A stretch of DNA of 6,256 bases, taken from an uncultured Verrucomicrobiota bacterium (GTDB taxonomy: Bacteria; Verrucomicrobiota; Kiritimatiellia; RFP12; UBA1067). The notes under the pieces were generated by a model. The model had not been told where the DNA came from. It saw nothing but the letters and a program-made list of their open reading frames with translations, and made no database searches. Shown one piece after another: positions 6,149 to 6,256 of this stretch; the first letter of the stretch is position 1, and every line of letters begins with the position of its first letter. The stretch is from contig CAMEZU010000112.1 in the NCBI GenBank assembly GCA_945947925.1, forward strand, positions 1-6,256, read 5' to 3'. The position numbers were made by a program, and so were the translations under genes.

Positions 6149-6256
6149 TCAGGCTTCGGCGAGGAGGCGGACGGCGTCACGGGTGTCGAGGCCCGAGCCG
6201 TGGGCCAGAATCGAAACGGGGCGGTCGTAGACGATCGGGTCGTCGGATCTTCCGAC
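6149..6256 (-). CDS. Unidentified gene, C-terminal 35 residues only
   Basis: An open frame enters at the right edge and ends at TGA (6151-6149). The visible end contains DDPIVYDRPVSILAHGSG followed by LDTRDAVRLLAEA, which looks like a strand-loop-helix of an ordinary soluble protein, with third-position GC typical of the neighbouring genes. I cannot assign a family from so little. It ends 46 bases before the next gene's start, and that gene has its own promoter, so the two may be separate transcription units. No clear terminator lies between them. Confidence 0.6.
   Translation of the reverse strand, partial: VGRSDDPIVYDRPVSILAHGSGLDTRDAVRLLAEA

Noticed and set aside
6103..6180. Longer start of the transglutaminase-like gene at 6180
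   Set aside because: It would put about 26 polar residues before the signal peptide, overlap the previous gene's end and lie across the promoter.

Overview
The window is a GC-rich (roughly 60% or more by eye) bacterial stretch in which every supportable gene lies on the minus strand. Read in the direction of transcription (from 6256 down to 1), it holds the last 35 codons of an unidentified gene, a large secreted transglutaminase-like/discoidin protein, a secreted thioredoxin-fold-like protein joined to it by an ATGA overlap, a small secreted basic protein, a long-form 6-phosphofructokinase, and the N-terminal 215 codons of the adenine glycosylase MutY, which runs off the left edge. No rRNA, tRNA, CRISPR array or transposase gene was seen, and no gene-free stretch exceeds about 110 bases.

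Organism: the Gram-negative-style signal peptides, high GC, AAGGAG-type ribosome binding sites and a large secreted transglutaminase-like protein with a C-terminal discoidin domain would fit a member of the Planctomycetota-Verrucomicrobiota-Kiritimatiellota-Lentisphaerota group. This is a low-confidence inference; nothing in the window fixes the phylum.

Layout: 6256-6149 is the 3' end of an unknown gene. The 46-base gap (6148-6103) carries a promoter with a TATAAT box only 7 bases from the best start codon, which suggests a leaderless mRNA. 6102-3835 and 3838-2642 form a tightly coupled two-gene operon of exported proteins; I suggest they work together at the cell envelope, with unknown substrate. 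2641-2537 contains two adjacent inverted repeats and a strong ribosome binding site. 2536-2129 is a small exported protein of unknown function. 2128-2025 is an AT-rich gap with an extended -10 promoter that probably drives pfk (2024-654) and, 8 bases downstream, mutY (645-1).

How the genes relate: pfk (glycolysis) and mutY (repair of A opposite 8-oxoG) are ordinary housekeeping genes that are probably cotranscribed without sharing a pathway. The most unusual points are the coupled transglutaminase/degenerate-thioredoxin pair, the apparent leaderless promoter, and two copies of a perfect 13-base palindrome inside mutY, read in two different frames, which look like REP-type repeats tolerated inside a protein.
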